Assembly: GCF_900111985.1 (NCBI RefSeq)
Contig: NZ_FOKI01000006.1
Location: 124,001-188,000 of the forward strand
Reading direction: 5' to 3'
Length of the DNA: 64,000 nucleotides
From: Clostridium frigidicarnis
Lineage (GTDB): Bacteria > Bacillota > Clostridia > Clostridiales > Clostridiaceae
The position numbers and the translations under genes are program-made. How positions within the stretch are numbered: position 1 is the first letter of the stretch; each line of letters opens with the position of its first letter. Positions 35,695 through 45,478 of this stretch are shown here, in pieces. The notes beneath the pieces were generated by a model, which saw nothing but the letters and a program-made list of their open reading frames with translations, was not told where the DNA came from and searched no databases.

Positions 35695-35935
35695 AACTTC
35701 ACCTACATTTTATTATTTCTATATATAAGTATACCAAATATTATATGCAAAATTCTACCTTTTGCTCTCTTTTTCATAAAATGATCCTTAGCCACATAAA
35801 ATCATAAATATAATTTTTTACTTTCTTGTTTATAATTTCATTTCAAAATACATTTAAGTTTATGTTCAACCTGCAATTTCAATCATTAGCTTTATATAAT
35901 CCAATGCAAATAAAAAGAACCCCAATAAAAGGCTC

Positions 35936-36493
35936 TTAAAAAAACATCATTTTAAATCCAAATAGGATTAATATGGTTCCACCAATAAAATCTGCATATT
36001 TACAGATAAATTGTACTTTATTAAGATATTTGGTTAACAAAAATGCTATAGATGTTAATATCAAAGTTGTTACCCCTATAATAATAGTATCAGTTAATAA
36101 TATTGATATGCTTATTATAGAATTTAATGTTACAAATCCTACAACCAAAGCATCTATGCTTACTGATATACCTAAAATTAAATACATGCTCTTTTTAAGT
36201 AACATACATTCTTCTTTTTCCTCAAACCCTTCCTTTATCATCATTACTCCAACTATTGCTATTATAATTCCCCCGATAATACTCGGAACAGAAGCAAAAG
36301 ATGTAAACAAATATCCTGCATATGCTCCTATAAATGAAAGTATGAATTGAAAAAATCCAAAAGAAATTATAAATCCTATTTTATTAGATGCCTTTACGTG
36401 AGGATTAAGTCCTATACTTAGAGCAACCCCAAATGCATCTAATGATAATGCTATTGCTATTATCATTAATGAGTAAAAATTCAAATGCTTCAT
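35936..36493 (-). CDS. MntP/YtaF-type membrane exporter
   Basis: A 185-residue protein with six membrane helices and an internal duplication: [14 protein letters not shown] in helix 1 and [10 protein letters not shown] in helix 4, with the paired Asp residues characteristic of the MntP (DUF204) manganese efflux family. The sporulation membrane protein YtaF belongs to the same fold, so either name could apply. The loop [15 protein letters not shown] separates the halves. No manganese riboswitch (yybP-ykoY) is visible upstream. GGAGATG precedes the ATG. Confidence 0.82.
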   Translation of the reverse strand: MKHLNFYSLMIIAIALSLDAFGVALSIGLNPHVKASNKIGFIISFGFFQFILSFIGAYAGYLFTSFASVPSIIGGIIIAIVGVMMIKEGFEEKEECMLLKKSMYLILGISVSIDALVVGFVTLNSIISISILLTDTIIIGVTTLILTSIAFLLTKYLNKVQFICKYADFIGGTILILFGFKMMFF

Positions 36494-36951
36494 CTCCTTA
36501 TTAAAGTTTAAAAATAATAATATTTCTCTTTATATATTATATCATCTATAAAAAAAAACCTTCTATTTTTCGAATTTTTTTAATTTTATAAGATTAATTT
36601 AGGTGCATGAAAGAAAGTGACAAGTCAAAGATGCTATGTATATTTTGGTCAAACAAGGAAGTAATATTCGTTCATAGCAGAGCTTATAGGCTAATATTAC
36701 TGACGCAGTATGACACGAATAGCCTAACATACTGACTTATTATGTTTCTGAATGTGCCTTAAAAGTATTATATAATTTATATATCTATAAGACTATACAA
36801 ATATATACTATATATGCTATACTATTTATGCAAAAACATGCTATATTAACATAATATAATGAATTTATCTTTATTTTTCAACCTTTTTATTGTATTATGT
36901 TTCAAAAAACTTATATTGTATAATCTAATTGCTTGAAAGGAGCATTATAAT
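36494..36951. other. Intergenic region containing a large inverted-repeat element
   Basis: No gene. The main content is the 165-bp palindromic element at 36599-36763; the rest is AT-rich DNA that should hold the promoter of the phosphofructokinase gene. Confidence 0.55.
36599..36763. repeat. MITE-like inverted repeat, copy 2 (about 165 bp)
   Basis: Left end TTAGGTGCATGAAAGAAAGT and right end TTTCTGAATGTGCCTTA are imperfect inverted copies; AAGTCA and TGACTT extend the arms. Inside, GTAATATT and AATATTAC form a further stem and TAGGCTAA/TAGCCTAA are related pieces. Longest member of the family also seen at 6264 and 46879. Confidence 0.65.
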
Positions 36952-38148
36952 ATGTCTAATTGTATCATTGCACAATCGGGTGGTCCAACTTCAGTTATAA
37001 ACGCAAGTGTAGTAGGAGTTGTAAAAGAAAATTTAGAAAAAAAACTATATAACAATGTATATGCTGGTATTAATGGTATAGAAGGAATTTTAAATAAAAA
37101 TATAATAAATCTTTCTGAAAAATCTCTAGAACAACTAGAAAGATTTAGATTTACTCCTTCATCTGGATTAGGTTCATGTAGATATAAAATGAAAAACTTT
37201 AATGATAGTGCCGATGAGTACATAAAGCTTTTTGACATTTTAAAAGAGCTTAACATAGATACGTTTTTTTATGTAGGCGGAAATGACTCCATGGATACAG
37301 TAGCCAAACTTAGTGAGTATACTAAATTAAATAATATTCCTGTAAAAGTCATTGGAATACCTAAAACTATAGACAACGATTTACCAATTACAGATCATAC
37401 CCCTGGATTTGGATCTGCTGCCAAATTAATTTCAACTTTAACATTAGAAACTTATTTGGATTCTTCTGTTTATATAAATAATGGGATATTTATTTTAGAA
37501 ACTATGGGAAGAGACACAGGATGGTTAGCAGCATCTTCATGCGCAGCAAAATTAGGTGGAAAACCTGTAGCAGACTTTATATATCTTCCAGAAATTATTT
37601 TCTCTGAGGATCAATTCATAAAGGATGTAGCTAAAAAGTTTAAAGAACAAAATCAAGTTTATATAGTTGCCTCTGAAGGATTAAAAAATAAAAACGGAGA
37701 CTTCATCTCTACTTGCAATATAAGTGGAGCTCATGACAATTTTGGACATGCCCAATTAGGTGGAGTTGGTAATTATCTTAAAACTCTAATAATCAATGCC
37801 GGAATAACTAAAAGAGTTAAAGCATTAGAACTTGGAGTAATTCAAAGATGTTCTATGCACATAGCTTCTAAAATTGATTTAGAAGAATCTTATATGGTTG
37901 GAAAAGCTGCTCTTACCTATGCTTATGAAGGCAATAGTGGCTATATGGTCGCTATAAATAGGGACTCAAATACACCTTATAAATCATCAACTATGTTAGT
38001 TGATGCAAATAAAGTTGCTAATAATATAAAGTATTTTCCAAAGGAATGGATAAATGCTGAAGGAAATAATTTAACTAATGATGCTATGTCTTATATTGAA
38101 CCATTAGTAGACAATGACATACCTTCTTATGAAGTATTTAACAAATAA
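36952..38148 (+). CDS. pfp: 6-phosphofructokinase, probably pyrophosphate dependent
   Basis: Phosphorylates fructose-6-phosphate in glycolysis. The 398-residue length and GGPTSVINASVVGVV start fit the PPi-type (clade P/long) enzyme rather than the 320-residue ATP-type PfkA. VGGNDSMDTV replaces the ATP-enzyme GGDGS loop, IGIPKTIDNDLPITDHTPGF carries the catalytic Asp region and the PPi-type Lys, and TMGRDTGWLAA and ASEGLKNKNG are further family blocks. PPi dependence is inferred from these motifs. AAAGGAG precedes the ATG. Single gene with terminator. Confidence 0.9.
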   Translation: MSNCIIAQSGGPTSVINASVVGVVKENLEKKLYNNVYAGINGIEGILNKNIINLSEKSLEQLERFRFTPSSGLGSCRYKMKNFNDSADEYIKLFDILKELNIDTFFYVGGNDSMDTVAKLSEYTKLNNIPVKVIGIPKTIDNDLPITDHTPGFGSAAKLISTLTLETYLDSSVYINNGIFILETMGRDTGWLAASSCAAKLGGKPVADFIYLPEIIFSEDQFIKDVAKKFKEQNQVYIVASEGLKNKNGDFISTCNISGAHDNFGHAQLGGVGNYLKTLIINAGITKRVKALELGVIQRCSMHIASKIDLEESYMVGKAALTYAYEGNSGYMVAINRDSNTPYKSSTMLVDANKVANNIKYFPKEWINAEGNNLTNDAMSYIEPLVDNDIPSYEVFNK

Positions 38149-38165
38149 TTTTCTTGAATATGCAT

Positions 38166-38195
38166 AAAAAAAGACGTATTTACTACGTCCTTTTT
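38166..38195. terminator. Bidirectional terminator
   Basis: AAAAAGACGTA and TACGTCCTTTTT form a stem between the convergent pfp and aminotransferase genes. Confidence 0.8.
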
Positions 38196-38327
38196 CTTAT
38201 TTTATACAGAACACAATTCTATTTTTCTACTTCACTTATATTTCTCATAGAATATGATTAATTCTTAATAAAAATATGAATATCAGTATAAAAATTTTTA
38301 CACTTATACTCTTATTGATTATTTTTA

Positions 38328-39614
38328 TTATATATACCTTCGTCTTATAATATACTCTATAGCATATAAAAATCTATCTATTTCTTCCCTTGTATTATAT
38401 ACACCTAGACTGGCTCTTACCATACCTGGTTTTTTTACTTTATCATAGTTCTTTACATAATACTCTATTTCTTCTTCTGGAATCTTTAAAAGCTTTTCTA
38501 CATAAGGATGTGCACAAAAGCATCCATTTCTTACTGCAATTCCAAACTCATTTGACAATTTAGTTGCAACTTGTTCATGGTAAAGAGGACTAATATTAAA
38601 ACTAACTATTCCTACTTTATTTTTTGCATTGTTAGGTCCATATACAGTTATTGGAAGTCTTTTTAAATTATTCAAAAGATACGATGTTAATTTGATTTCT
38701 TCATCATGAATATTATCCATTCCTATTTGATTTAAAAGTTTCATAGATGATATTAATGCCACTATACCTAATATATTAGGTGTTCCGCCCTCATCTTTCA
38801 ATGGTGATCTATCCCAAATAGCTATGTCTTTAGTAACTAATTCTACAGTTCCACCACCTTTTATAAATGGTTCATTGTTATCTTCTAAAAATTCTTTTTT
38901 AGCTACTATAACACCTATTCCAAAAGGAGCATACATTTTATGAGCTGAAAAAACTAAAAAATCAATTTCTTCTTCAATACAACATCCTGACATATTTATA
39001 CTTTTATGGGGTATTAATTGAGCTCCATCTACTATTATTCTAGTTCCATATCTATGACAAAGACTTGCCAATGCATTTATATCATTAACACACCCAGTCA
39101 CATTAGATGCTCCTGTAACTGTTAAATATTTAATATCTTTTTCAATTAATTTTGATTCTAAATCAAGCATATTTAAAGAGCCATCTTCGTTTATATCTAC
39201 ATAATCTAACTTACACTTATTTCTCCAAGGAAGATCGTTAGAATGATGCTCCATAAAAGTTGAAAGTACATTATCATTTTTTTCAACTAACTTATGACTT
39301 AATAAATTTAATCCTTCAGTTGTATTTTTAACAAATATAACTGTATATTTGTTTCTAGGGGCATTTAAAAAATCTAAAATACTCTCTCTTGCTTCTTCAT
39401 AAAACTCTGAACACATTATAGATTTATATCCTGTTCCTCTATGAATAGACGAATACATAGGTGAAAAATTTGATATGCTGTTTAATGCGTATATAAATGG
39501 TGGTGTAGTTGCTGCATTATCTAAATTAATTCCTAAGGTCCTTCTTCCATCTTCTAGAGGTACTAATTCATTAAGACCTGGAAACAACTTTCTAATCCTT
39601 TGTACATTCAACAT
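38328..39614 (-). CDS. Class V aminotransferase, SufS/CsdA-like
   Basis: PLP-dependent enzyme of 428 residues in the cysteine desulfurase fold. Visible are LDNAATTPP, TTEGLNLLSH, MEHHSNDLPWR, VTGASNVTGCV, IVDGAQLIPHKSINM, the PLP lysine in FSAHKMYAPFGIG, EGGTPNI and RNGCFCAHPYVEKLL (the loop Cys that would accept sulfur). It lacks neighbouring suf or isc genes. N-terminal MLNVQRIRKLFPGLNELVPL is an extension of about 25 residues. Cysteine desulfurase is likely, but related lyases and aminotransferases share the pattern. AGGGAGG precedes the ATG. Confidence 0.82.
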   Translation of the reverse strand: MLNVQRIRKLFPGLNELVPLEDGRRTLGINLDNAATTPPFIYALNSISNFSPMYSSIHRGTGYKSIMCSEFYEEARESILDFLNAPRNKYTVIFVKNTTEGLNLLSHKLVEKNDNVLSTFMEHHSNDLPWRNKCKLDYVDINEDGSLNMLDLESKLIEKDIKYLTVTGASNVTGCVNDINALASLCHRYGTRIIVDGAQLIPHKSINMSGCCIEEEIDFLVFSAHKMYAPFGIGVIVAKKEFLEDNNEPFIKGGGTVELVTKDIAIWDRSPLKDEGGTPNILGIVALISSMKLLNQIGMDNIHDEEIKLTSYLLNNLKRLPITVYGPNNAKNKVGIVSFNISPLYHEQVATKLSNEFGIAVRNGCFCAHPYVEKLLKIPEEEIEYYVKNYDKVKKPGMVRASLGVYNTREEIDRFLYAIEYIIRRRYI

Positions 39615-39739
39615 AAAACTCCCTCCTTAATATAATATTATGAAATATATATTAAAGTGATAAAGTTTTCTTCTTAATATCATAATTTAATATATTTTTC
39701 ATATTATGTATTGATATATAATAAAATGGAGGTAATTTA

Positions 39740-40213
39740 ATGGAGAATAGCAAATTACATGGTATAGACTTTGAGGATCCTATTGAGTTTATTCCTTTTG
39801 ATAATTCAGATTATAATACGCAACAATTGCAATGTTTTATGCCTTTTCAGTCACATAATATATCTATGAAGGTACTACCCCTAATTCCAAGACTAAAAGA
39901 ATTTAATAAGGTATTGCCAATAAATATTCCTTGTTTTCCTATGGATTCTGTTAGCAACAAAATAAACTCATTACCCAAAAACTTACCATGTACTTACTTA
40001 GAATCAAGTAGTAATGAATTCAATAACAGAAAAGATTTAAGAAATTCTACATCTTCTATAAGTGTTAGAGCCTCAAATATTTTATCATCTATAGAAGAAA
40101 CCACCCCTACTGTTTTTAAAACTTTAAATTCTTATAACATACCCTACCCAATTGGAGAATTACTTGTAAAAAAAATTATACTTTTAACCTTAGACTTTGA
40201 ATCTAAACAATAA
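39740..40213 (+). CDS. Hypothetical protein (157 aa)
   Basis: A soluble 157-residue protein with no membrane or signal segments. It is rich in Asn, Ser and Pro and contains phrases such as LPINIPCFPMDSV and LPKNLPCTYL that look like repeated Pro-Cys turns. The second half is helical (SISVRASNILSSIEETTPTV). GGAGG lies eight bases before the ATG, and a terminator follows, so expression is likely. Family unknown. Confidence 0.6.
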   Translation: MENSKLHGIDFEDPIEFIPFDNSDYNTQQLQCFMPFQSHNISMKVLPLIPRLKEFNKVLPINIPCFPMDSVSNKINSLPKNLPCTYLESSSNEFNNRKDLRNSTSSISVRASNILSSIEETTPTVFKTLNSYNIPYPIGELLVKKIILLTLDFESKQ

Positions 40214-40218
40214 TCAAT

Positions 40219-40260
40219 AAAGTCCATCATCATGTAAGTCATTATATGGTGATGGACTTT
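40219..40260 (+). terminator. Terminator after the 157-aa gene
   Basis: AAAGTCCATCATC and GGTGATGGACTTT form a 13-bp stem (one G-T pair) with a T-run, just past the stop. Confidence 0.88.
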
Positions 40261-40392
40261 TATGATTATCTACTTTTGAAATTTTATTATTTGTATAATT
40301 TTATATTTTAATCATTTAATAGTATATTTGATAAAATTAATGTATATATAGTATAATTGTTAAAGATAGTTCTTAAAAGGAGACTTTAAATA

Positions 40393-42312
40393 ATGATAGT
40401 TATAGGATGTAAAGATATACACAAAAGTTATGGTATAGATGTTATTTTAAATAAAATTACTTTTTCAATTAATGAAGGAGAGAAAGTTGGCCTTATAGGA
40501 GCCAATGGGGCTGGTAAATCTACTCTTTTTAAAATATTAATAGGAGCACTTGATAGAGACTCTGGGGATGTTTTTATAGATAAAAATAAAACTCTCGGAT
40601 ATCTTTCACAGCATCTGTCATTAGAAATGGATACAACCATTTATGAAGAGTTGTTAAAAGTATTTTCCTCGCTTACAGACATGGAACATAAAATGAATGT
40701 TTTAGAAGAAAAAATGAATGAACCCTATGATGCTTCTCGTGCAGAATATCACGAAAAACTAATTAAGGATTATACAACCCTTACAGAGCTTTACAACAAC
40801 AGAGGTGGTTATACTTATAAAGCTGAAATAAGTAGGGTCTTGAAAGGACTTGGATTTACCGAAGAGGATTTTGATAAGAGTATAAGTATTTTAAGTGGTG
40901 GTCAAAAGACAAGAGTAGCATTATGTAAACTGCTTCTTACAAATCCTGATATTCTTTTACTGGATGAACCTACTAACCATTTAGATTTAGAAGCTATAGA
41001 ATGGTTAGAAGAATACCTAAAAGCTTACAAAGGTACTATAGTGGTTATTTCCCATGATAGATTCTTCTTAGATGCGATAACCTCTCATACCTTTGAAATT
41101 ATGAATGGAAACATTCATACATTCAATGCTCCATATACTAAATTTTTAGATCTTAGAAAAAAGGAGTATGAATCTCTACTTAAAGCATATAACCTTCAAC
41201 AATCAGAAATTAAAAGACAAGAAGAAATTATAGAGAAATTCAAATCTTTTAACCGTGAAAAAAGTATAAAAGCTGCTGAAAGCCGTGAAAAAGCTTTAGC
41301 TAAAATTGAAAGAATTGATGCTCCTGAAAAAAAAGCTAAAGGTTCTAAAATAAAATTTGAAACTCAGCTTAAAAGTGGTAATGATGTTTTATTTGGAGAA
41401 AAGCTTTGTAAAAGCTTTGGAGAGAAAACCCTATTTAACAACGTAAATCTAGATGTGAAAAGAGGGGAAAAACTTGCCCTAATAGGTGAAAATGGTCGTG
41501 GAAAAACTACTCTTTTCAAGATTATAATGGATGAAGAGACCCCAACTTCAGGTGTCAAAGTTCTAGGTAAAAATGTTTATGTAGGATATTATGATCAAGA
41601 ACAAAGCAATTTAAATGAGAGTAAAACTATAATAGATGAAGTATGGGATGAGTTTCCGACCCTTACTACTACACAAATTAGAAATGCATTAGCATCATTC
41701 CTTTTTACCTCGGATGATGTCTTTAAAAAAATAAATCTTTTAAGTGGTGGGGAAAAATGTAGGATTAATCTTCTGAAGCTTATGTTATCTAAATCAAACT
41801 TCCTTTTGTTAGACGAACCAACAAACCATTTAGATATTATGTCTCGTGAAGCTTTAGAAGAAGCTATATTAAGCTATGATGGTACATTAATTGTAATTTC
41901 CCATGATAGATATTTCTTAAATAAAGTAATAGATAAAATTCTAGAACTAAATGAAGATGGAGTTAAAGAATTTCTTGGTAATTACACTTATTATTGTGAC
42001 AAGAAGAAAAACCCTCATAGATATGAAGGTTTAGAAGAAATCCAAGGAAAAACTAAAACTCAAGTAGCTGAAGAAAGAAAAAAGAAAAGAGAAATTGAAA
42101 AAGAACTTAAAGCTAAAACTAAAAAAATTAAAGATACAGAAATTGAAATAGCAAATTTAGAAGAAACTCTAAATGAATTTCAGAATATGCTTTGTCTAGA
42201 AGAGATTTATTCAAATCCTGAAAAATCCCAAAAGGTTAACAAAGATATATCTGAAACTCAAAATCAAATAGACTCTCTTTATGAATTATGGGAAACTCTT
42301 TCTATGGAATAA
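40393..42312 (+). CDS. ABC-F family ATPase
   Basis: A 639-residue soluble protein with two ABC ATPase domains and no membrane segment. Walker A GANGAGKST and GENGRGKTT, signatures LSGGQKTRVAL and LSGGEKCRINL, Walker B LLLLDEPTNHLDL and LLLDEPTNHLDIM, plus the charged interdomain linker (about 250-320, KRQEEIIEKFKSFNREKSIK) and a C-terminal coiled coil (about 545-639) typical of ABC-F proteins. These act on the ribosome, for example in translation rescue or antibiotic resistance. Length and C-terminal coiled coil are closest to the YdiF/Uup-like group. AAAAGGAG precedes the ATG. Confidence 0.92.
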   Translation: MIVIGCKDIHKSYGIDVILNKITFSINEGEKVGLIGANGAGKSTLFKILIGALDRDSGDVFIDKNKTLGYLSQHLSLEMDTTIYEELLKVFSSLTDMEHKMNVLEEKMNEPYDASRAEYHEKLIKDYTTLTELYNNRGGYTYKAEISRVLKGLGFTEEDFDKSISILSGGQKTRVALCKLLLTNPDILLLDEPTNHLDLEAIEWLEEYLKAYKGTIVVISHDRFFLDAITSHTFEIMNGNIHTFNAPYTKFLDLRKKEYESLLKAYNLQQSEIKRQEEIIEKFKSFNREKSIKAAESREKALAKIERIDAPEKKAKGSKIKFETQLKSGNDVLFGEKLCKSFGEKTLFNNVNLDVKRGEKLALIGENGRGKTTLFKIIMDEETPTSGVKVLGKNVYVGYYDQEQSNLNESKTIIDEVWDEFPTLTTTQIRNALASFLFTSDDVFKKINLLSGGEKCRINLLKLMLSKSNFLLLDEPTNHLDIMSREALEEAILSYDGTLIVISHDRYFLNKVIDKILELNEDGVKEFLGNYTYYCDKKKNPHRYEGLEEIQGKTKTQVAEERKKKREIEKELKAKTKKIKDTEIEIANLEETLNEFQNMLCLEEIYSNPEKSQKVNKDISETQNQIDSLYELWETLSME

Positions 42313-42343
42313 CAAATTAATTCATGTGAACAGTATAATTCAT

Positions 42344-42465
42344 AAAAGAGAGTGGGCATAAGCAACACAAACTAACTGGTTGCACGTATTATTCTAAGCT
42401 ATAAAAAAACATTGATGATTAACGTTCACCAGATAGTTTGTTAATACTTATGCCCACTCTCTTTT
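42344..42465. repeat. Long inverted repeat (122 bp), hairpin-forming
   Basis: A perfect 19-bp terminal inverted repeat (AAAAGAGAGTGGGCATAAG) at both ends, extended imperfectly inward for about 20 more bases (ACAAACTAACTGG against CCAGATAGTTTGT). It starts 32 bases past the ABC-F stop. It may act as a terminator or be a mobile or structured RNA element; I found no second copy in this window. Confidence 0.75.
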
Positions 42466-42667
42466 AATAATATTTTGTTATTTTTCATTAAAATAATTTA
42501 GTTTTCTAATACTTATATCCATTCATAGTATTTCCCACCTATTACTAAATACATTTTATTCCAATATAGCATACATTGTATATTACTACGCCACAAAATA
42601 TAAGATAATATAAATGATTAAACAAACATTGGCTACATTACATTGAACAATAAAGTAAAATTATTAT

Positions 42668-42698
42668 AAAAAGGTCGCTATTAATTTAGCGACCTTTA
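42668..42698 (-). terminator. Terminator of the aminopeptidase gene
   Basis: AAAGGTCGCTA and TAGCGACCTTT form an 11-bp perfect stem just after the stop at 42705. Confidence 0.88.
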
Positions 42699-42704
42699 AA
42701 TACG

Positions 42705-44477
42705 TTATATTGCTTTTGTAGCTTCTTTTAAGAAGTCTTTATCATCTTTCTCTAAATATGGAGAAAGTTTTTCAAATACAGTTTTATGATAATCGTTCAA
42801 CCAATTTTTCTCAGCTTCATTTAATAATGAAACATCTATAGCTTCTAAATCTATTGGACACAAAGTTAATGTTTCAAATTTCATGAATTGTCCTGCATAT
42901 TGAGTACGTTCATCTTTTTGAACAACTACTAAATTTTCTATTCTTATACCATGCTTTCCTTCTTTATAAACTCCTGGTTCGTTAGATACTATCATACCTT
43001 GTTCTAATTTAATATTATTTGGAGCTGGAGATATTCTATGTGGTCCTTCATGAACATTTAAGAAGAATCCTACTCCATGACCTGTACCATGTTTAAAATC
43101 TAGACCAGCATTCCAAAGAGGAATTCTTGCTAGTATATCTAAGCTTGAACCTGTTGCTCCGTAAAGGAATCTTTGCATAGTTAAATCTATCATTCCTTTT
43201 AATACTAATGTAAAATCAGTTCTTTCTTCATCAGTTAATGGACCTGCAGCAATTGTTCTTGTTATATCTGTAGTTCCATCAAAATATTGAGCTCCAGAGT
43301 CAACTAAATAAAGACTCTTAGCTTCTATTGTTGCTTGATTTTCAGGTGTTGCACTGTAGTGAGGCATTGATGCATTTGCTTTATAAGCTGATATTGTTCC
43401 AAAGCTTAGGTCAACAAAATTATCTCCTTGTCTTCTAAACTCTTCAAGTTTATCTGATACCTCTATTTCAGTCATAGTTTTTTCTTTAATTGTTTTCTTG
43501 AACCAATTAACAAATTTAACCATGGCAACACCATCTCTAACCATAGTAGTTCTTACATTGGCAACTTCAACTTCATTTTTCATAGCTTTTAATCTAGTTG
43601 TTATATCCATACATTCAACTGTTTCTACTTTTATTGAACTATGAACTAATACATTAGTTTTAGATGAATCAAATAGTATAGTTCCTTCTTTTATATCACT
43701 TAAGCTAGAAATTATATCTTCATATGCTTTAATTTCTACATTGTCTTTTTTAAGTTCTTTTTTAACTTCATCATTTAACTTACAATCATCTATAAATAAG
43801 CAAGTTTTGTTTTCTGAAACTATAGCATAAGCTATGGAAACAGGATTACAGCTTACATCTCTACCTCTTATATTAAATAACCATGCAATGTCATCTAGTG
43901 ATGATATTACATAATAATTAGCATTTAAATTTTTCATTTTTTCAATTACTTGAGCTATTTTTTCTTCTCTAGTCTTTCCAGCATATTTCACATCATGAAG
44001 TATAACTTGTGTAGATGGTTTAGCTGGTCTATCATTCCAAACTAAATCTATTAAATCTTCATCAACTTTAAATGAAAAGTCCTTTATCTTTAATGATTTA
44101 TTAAGATTTCTAAAATAGTCTACAGATATAACTTTTCCGTCAAATCCTATTGTAGATTTTTTTTCTAAAGATTTATTTAAAAATTTTTCTATAGTTGGAA
44201 TTCCAGGTTCTCCCATTTTAAATAAAGTTACACCTGTATCATTTAATTGTCTCTCAGCTTGTATGAAATATCTTCCATCAGTCCATAAGCCTGCTCCATT
44301 TAAAGTAATAACAGCTGTTCCTGCTGATCCTGTAAATCCTGTTATATATTCTCTTTCTGCATAATGCTCAGCAACATACTCACTTTGGTGTGGATCCCCA
44401 CTTGGCACTATATATGCATCTATGTTTCTTTCCTTCATTAAATTTCTTAATGCTTCAACTCTCTCTTTAATATTCAT
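42705..44477 (-). CDS. Aminopeptidase P family M24B peptidase
   Basis: Removes N-terminal residues before proline. The start is the ATG at 44477 (MNIKERVEALRNLMKERNID; GGGAGGGG upstream); 19 more codons are open upstream without support. The 590-residue protein has two creatinase-like N-terminal domains (about 1-300) and the C-terminal pita-bread M24 domain. Metal ligands are complete: LVDSGAQYFDGTTDITR (two Asp), GTGHGVGFFLNVHEGP (His), VSNEPGVY (Glu) and IRIENLV (Glu). The length and three-domain layout match eukaryote-type XPNPEP1-like enzymes common in clostridia. Single gene. Confidence 0.94.
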   Translation of the reverse strand: MNIKERVEALRNLMKERNIDAYIVPSGDPHQSEYVAEHYAEREYITGFTGSAGTAVITLNGAGLWTDGRYFIQAERQLNDTGVTLFKMGEPGIPTIEKFLNKSLEKKSTIGFDGKVISVDYFRNLNKSLKIKDFSFKVDEDLIDLVWNDRPAKPSTQVILHDVKYAGKTREEKIAQVIEKMKNLNANYYVISSLDDIAWLFNIRGRDVSCNPVSIAYAIVSENKTCLFIDDCKLNDEVKKELKKDNVEIKAYEDIISSLSDIKEGTILFDSSKTNVLVHSSIKVETVECMDITTRLKAMKNEVEVANVRTTMVRDGVAMVKFVNWFKKTIKEKTMTEIEVSDKLEEFRRQGDNFVDLSFGTISAYKANASMPHYSATPENQATIEAKSLYLVDSGAQYFDGTTDITRTIAAGPLTDEERTDFTLVLKGMIDLTMQRFLYGATGSSLDILARIPLWNAGLDFKHGTGHGVGFFLNVHEGPHRISPAPNNIKLEQGMIVSNEPGVYKEGKHGIRIENLVVVQKDERTQYAGQFMKFETLTLCPIDLEAIDVSLLNEAEKNWLNDYHKTVFEKLSPYLEKDDKDFLKEATKAI

Positions 44478-44693
44478 TTTTACCCCTCCCTTTTTACTAC
44501 ATTTTAACACACTTGAAATATTCATACAAAACAAAAAATAGTTAATTGTCTGTTATAAGAATATATTTACTTTAACTTATTCATTTTTTTGCAAGATTTC
44601 AACTTTTTCTGCATTTTTTATGTTCTTATATTTGTCATTTTGCTTAGATGTTTTTTATCAATTTAGTAATATGATCTGTTATTTTTTGATAAA

Positions 44694-45080
44694 CTAACCC
44701 TGGTAAATTTCTATCGGTAAACCATCCGGATCAAAGAAAAAGAAAAATTTCTTATTAGTATATTCATCTACCCTAATAGTTTCTATATTAACCTTATTCT
44801 CTTTTAAATAAATGTAGTCATTTTCTAAATCTTCACTCTCAAAAGCTAAATGCCTAAGTCCACATGCCTCAGGATAACTCAATCTTTTCGGGGAATTTTC
44901 AAAAGAAAATAATTCTAATTGAATGTCTCCCTTTTCTACATCTAATTTATATGACTTTCTTTCTTGTCTATATACTTCTCTTATAATTTTAAATCCTAAA
45001 ATACTCACATAAAATTCCTTGGATTTATTATAATCTGAACCTATTATGGCAACATGATGCATTTTTTTTACTTTTAACAT
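44694..45080 (-). CDS. VOC/glyoxalase-superfamily protein
   Basis: Starts at the ATG at 45080 (MLKVKKMHHVAIIGSDYNKS; GGAGGG upstream). The 128 residues contain two beta-alpha-beta-beta-beta modules: HHVAIIGSDYNKSKEFYVSI with the first His ligand, KGDIQLELFSFENSP (Glu), GLRHLAFESEDLENDY (second His) and FFDPDGLPIEIYQG (second Glu). The four ligands fit a metal-binding glyoxalase I-like enzyme. It resembles the YaeR/GloA2 group, whose substrate is uncertain. Single gene with a repeat region upstream. Confidence 0.85.
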   Translation of the reverse strand: MLKVKKMHHVAIIGSDYNKSKEFYVSILGFKIIREVYRQERKSYKLDVEKGDIQLELFSFENSPKRLSYPEACGLRHLAFESEDLENDYIYLKENKVNIETIRVDEYTNKKFFFFFDPDGLPIEIYQG

Positions 45081-45159
45081 TATACCCTCCATAATCAACT
45101 AAAATTCTATTTAAATATTATCATAACATTATTATAAAAAAGTGGCTACATCATATCCT

Positions 45160-45300
45160 AATTAACAATTTAAAATTGAGAATTGACAATTATAGTTGAA
45201 AGTCACAGATTTTCTTAAAGACTTTTTTATTTCAGAAATCTTTTCAAGAAGATTCCATACTTAACCTGTCACTTTTCACTTGCAACTTGTCAATGGTTAA
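45160..45300. repeat. Dispersed intergenic repeat, copy near 45.2 kb
   Basis: Blocks in order: AATTAACAATTTAAAATTGA, GAATTGACAATTATAGTTGA, AAGTCACAGATTTTCTTAAA, TTTCAGAAATCTTTTCAAGA, AGATTCCATACTTAACCTGT, CACTTTTCACTTGCAACTTG. The order and many bases match 15326-15465 and 18377-18585. Confidence 0.65.
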
Positions 45301-45382
45301 AGCTTTAAATTTCAAAAATCATTTAATCCTAGGTTTTATTATCATTTTAAGATATCAAAAATTCTATAATACTCTCTAACTC

Positions 45383-45420
45383 AAAAATAGTCATGTTAAA
45401 ACATTTAACATGACTATTTT
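45383..45420 (-). terminator. Terminator of htrA
   Basis: AAAATAGTCATGTTAAA and TTTAACATGACTATTTT form a 17-bp perfect stem about 60 bases past the stop. Confidence 0.88.
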
Positions 45421-45478
45421 GGGATCTATATATAAATTTTAAAAAGGGGCAAATTAATTGTTTGTGTATTGGTCATTA

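Larger units (their letters stand above)
42313..42704. other. Intergenic region with long inverted repeat and terminator
   Basis: No gene. It holds the 122-bp inverted repeat at 42344-42465 and the aminopeptidase terminator near 42684. The remaining part is featureless AT-rich DNA. Confidence 0.5.
45099..45478. other. Intergenic region with dispersed repeat and terminator
   Basis: No gene. Contains the repeat at 45160-45300 and the HtrA terminator at 45383-45420. Confidence 0.5.

Noticed and set aside
36494-36951. Manganese (yybP-ykoY) riboswitch upstream of the MntP-like gene
   Set aside because: I looked for the conserved loop motifs of that riboswitch in the leader and did not find them; the structure there is an inverted-repeat element.
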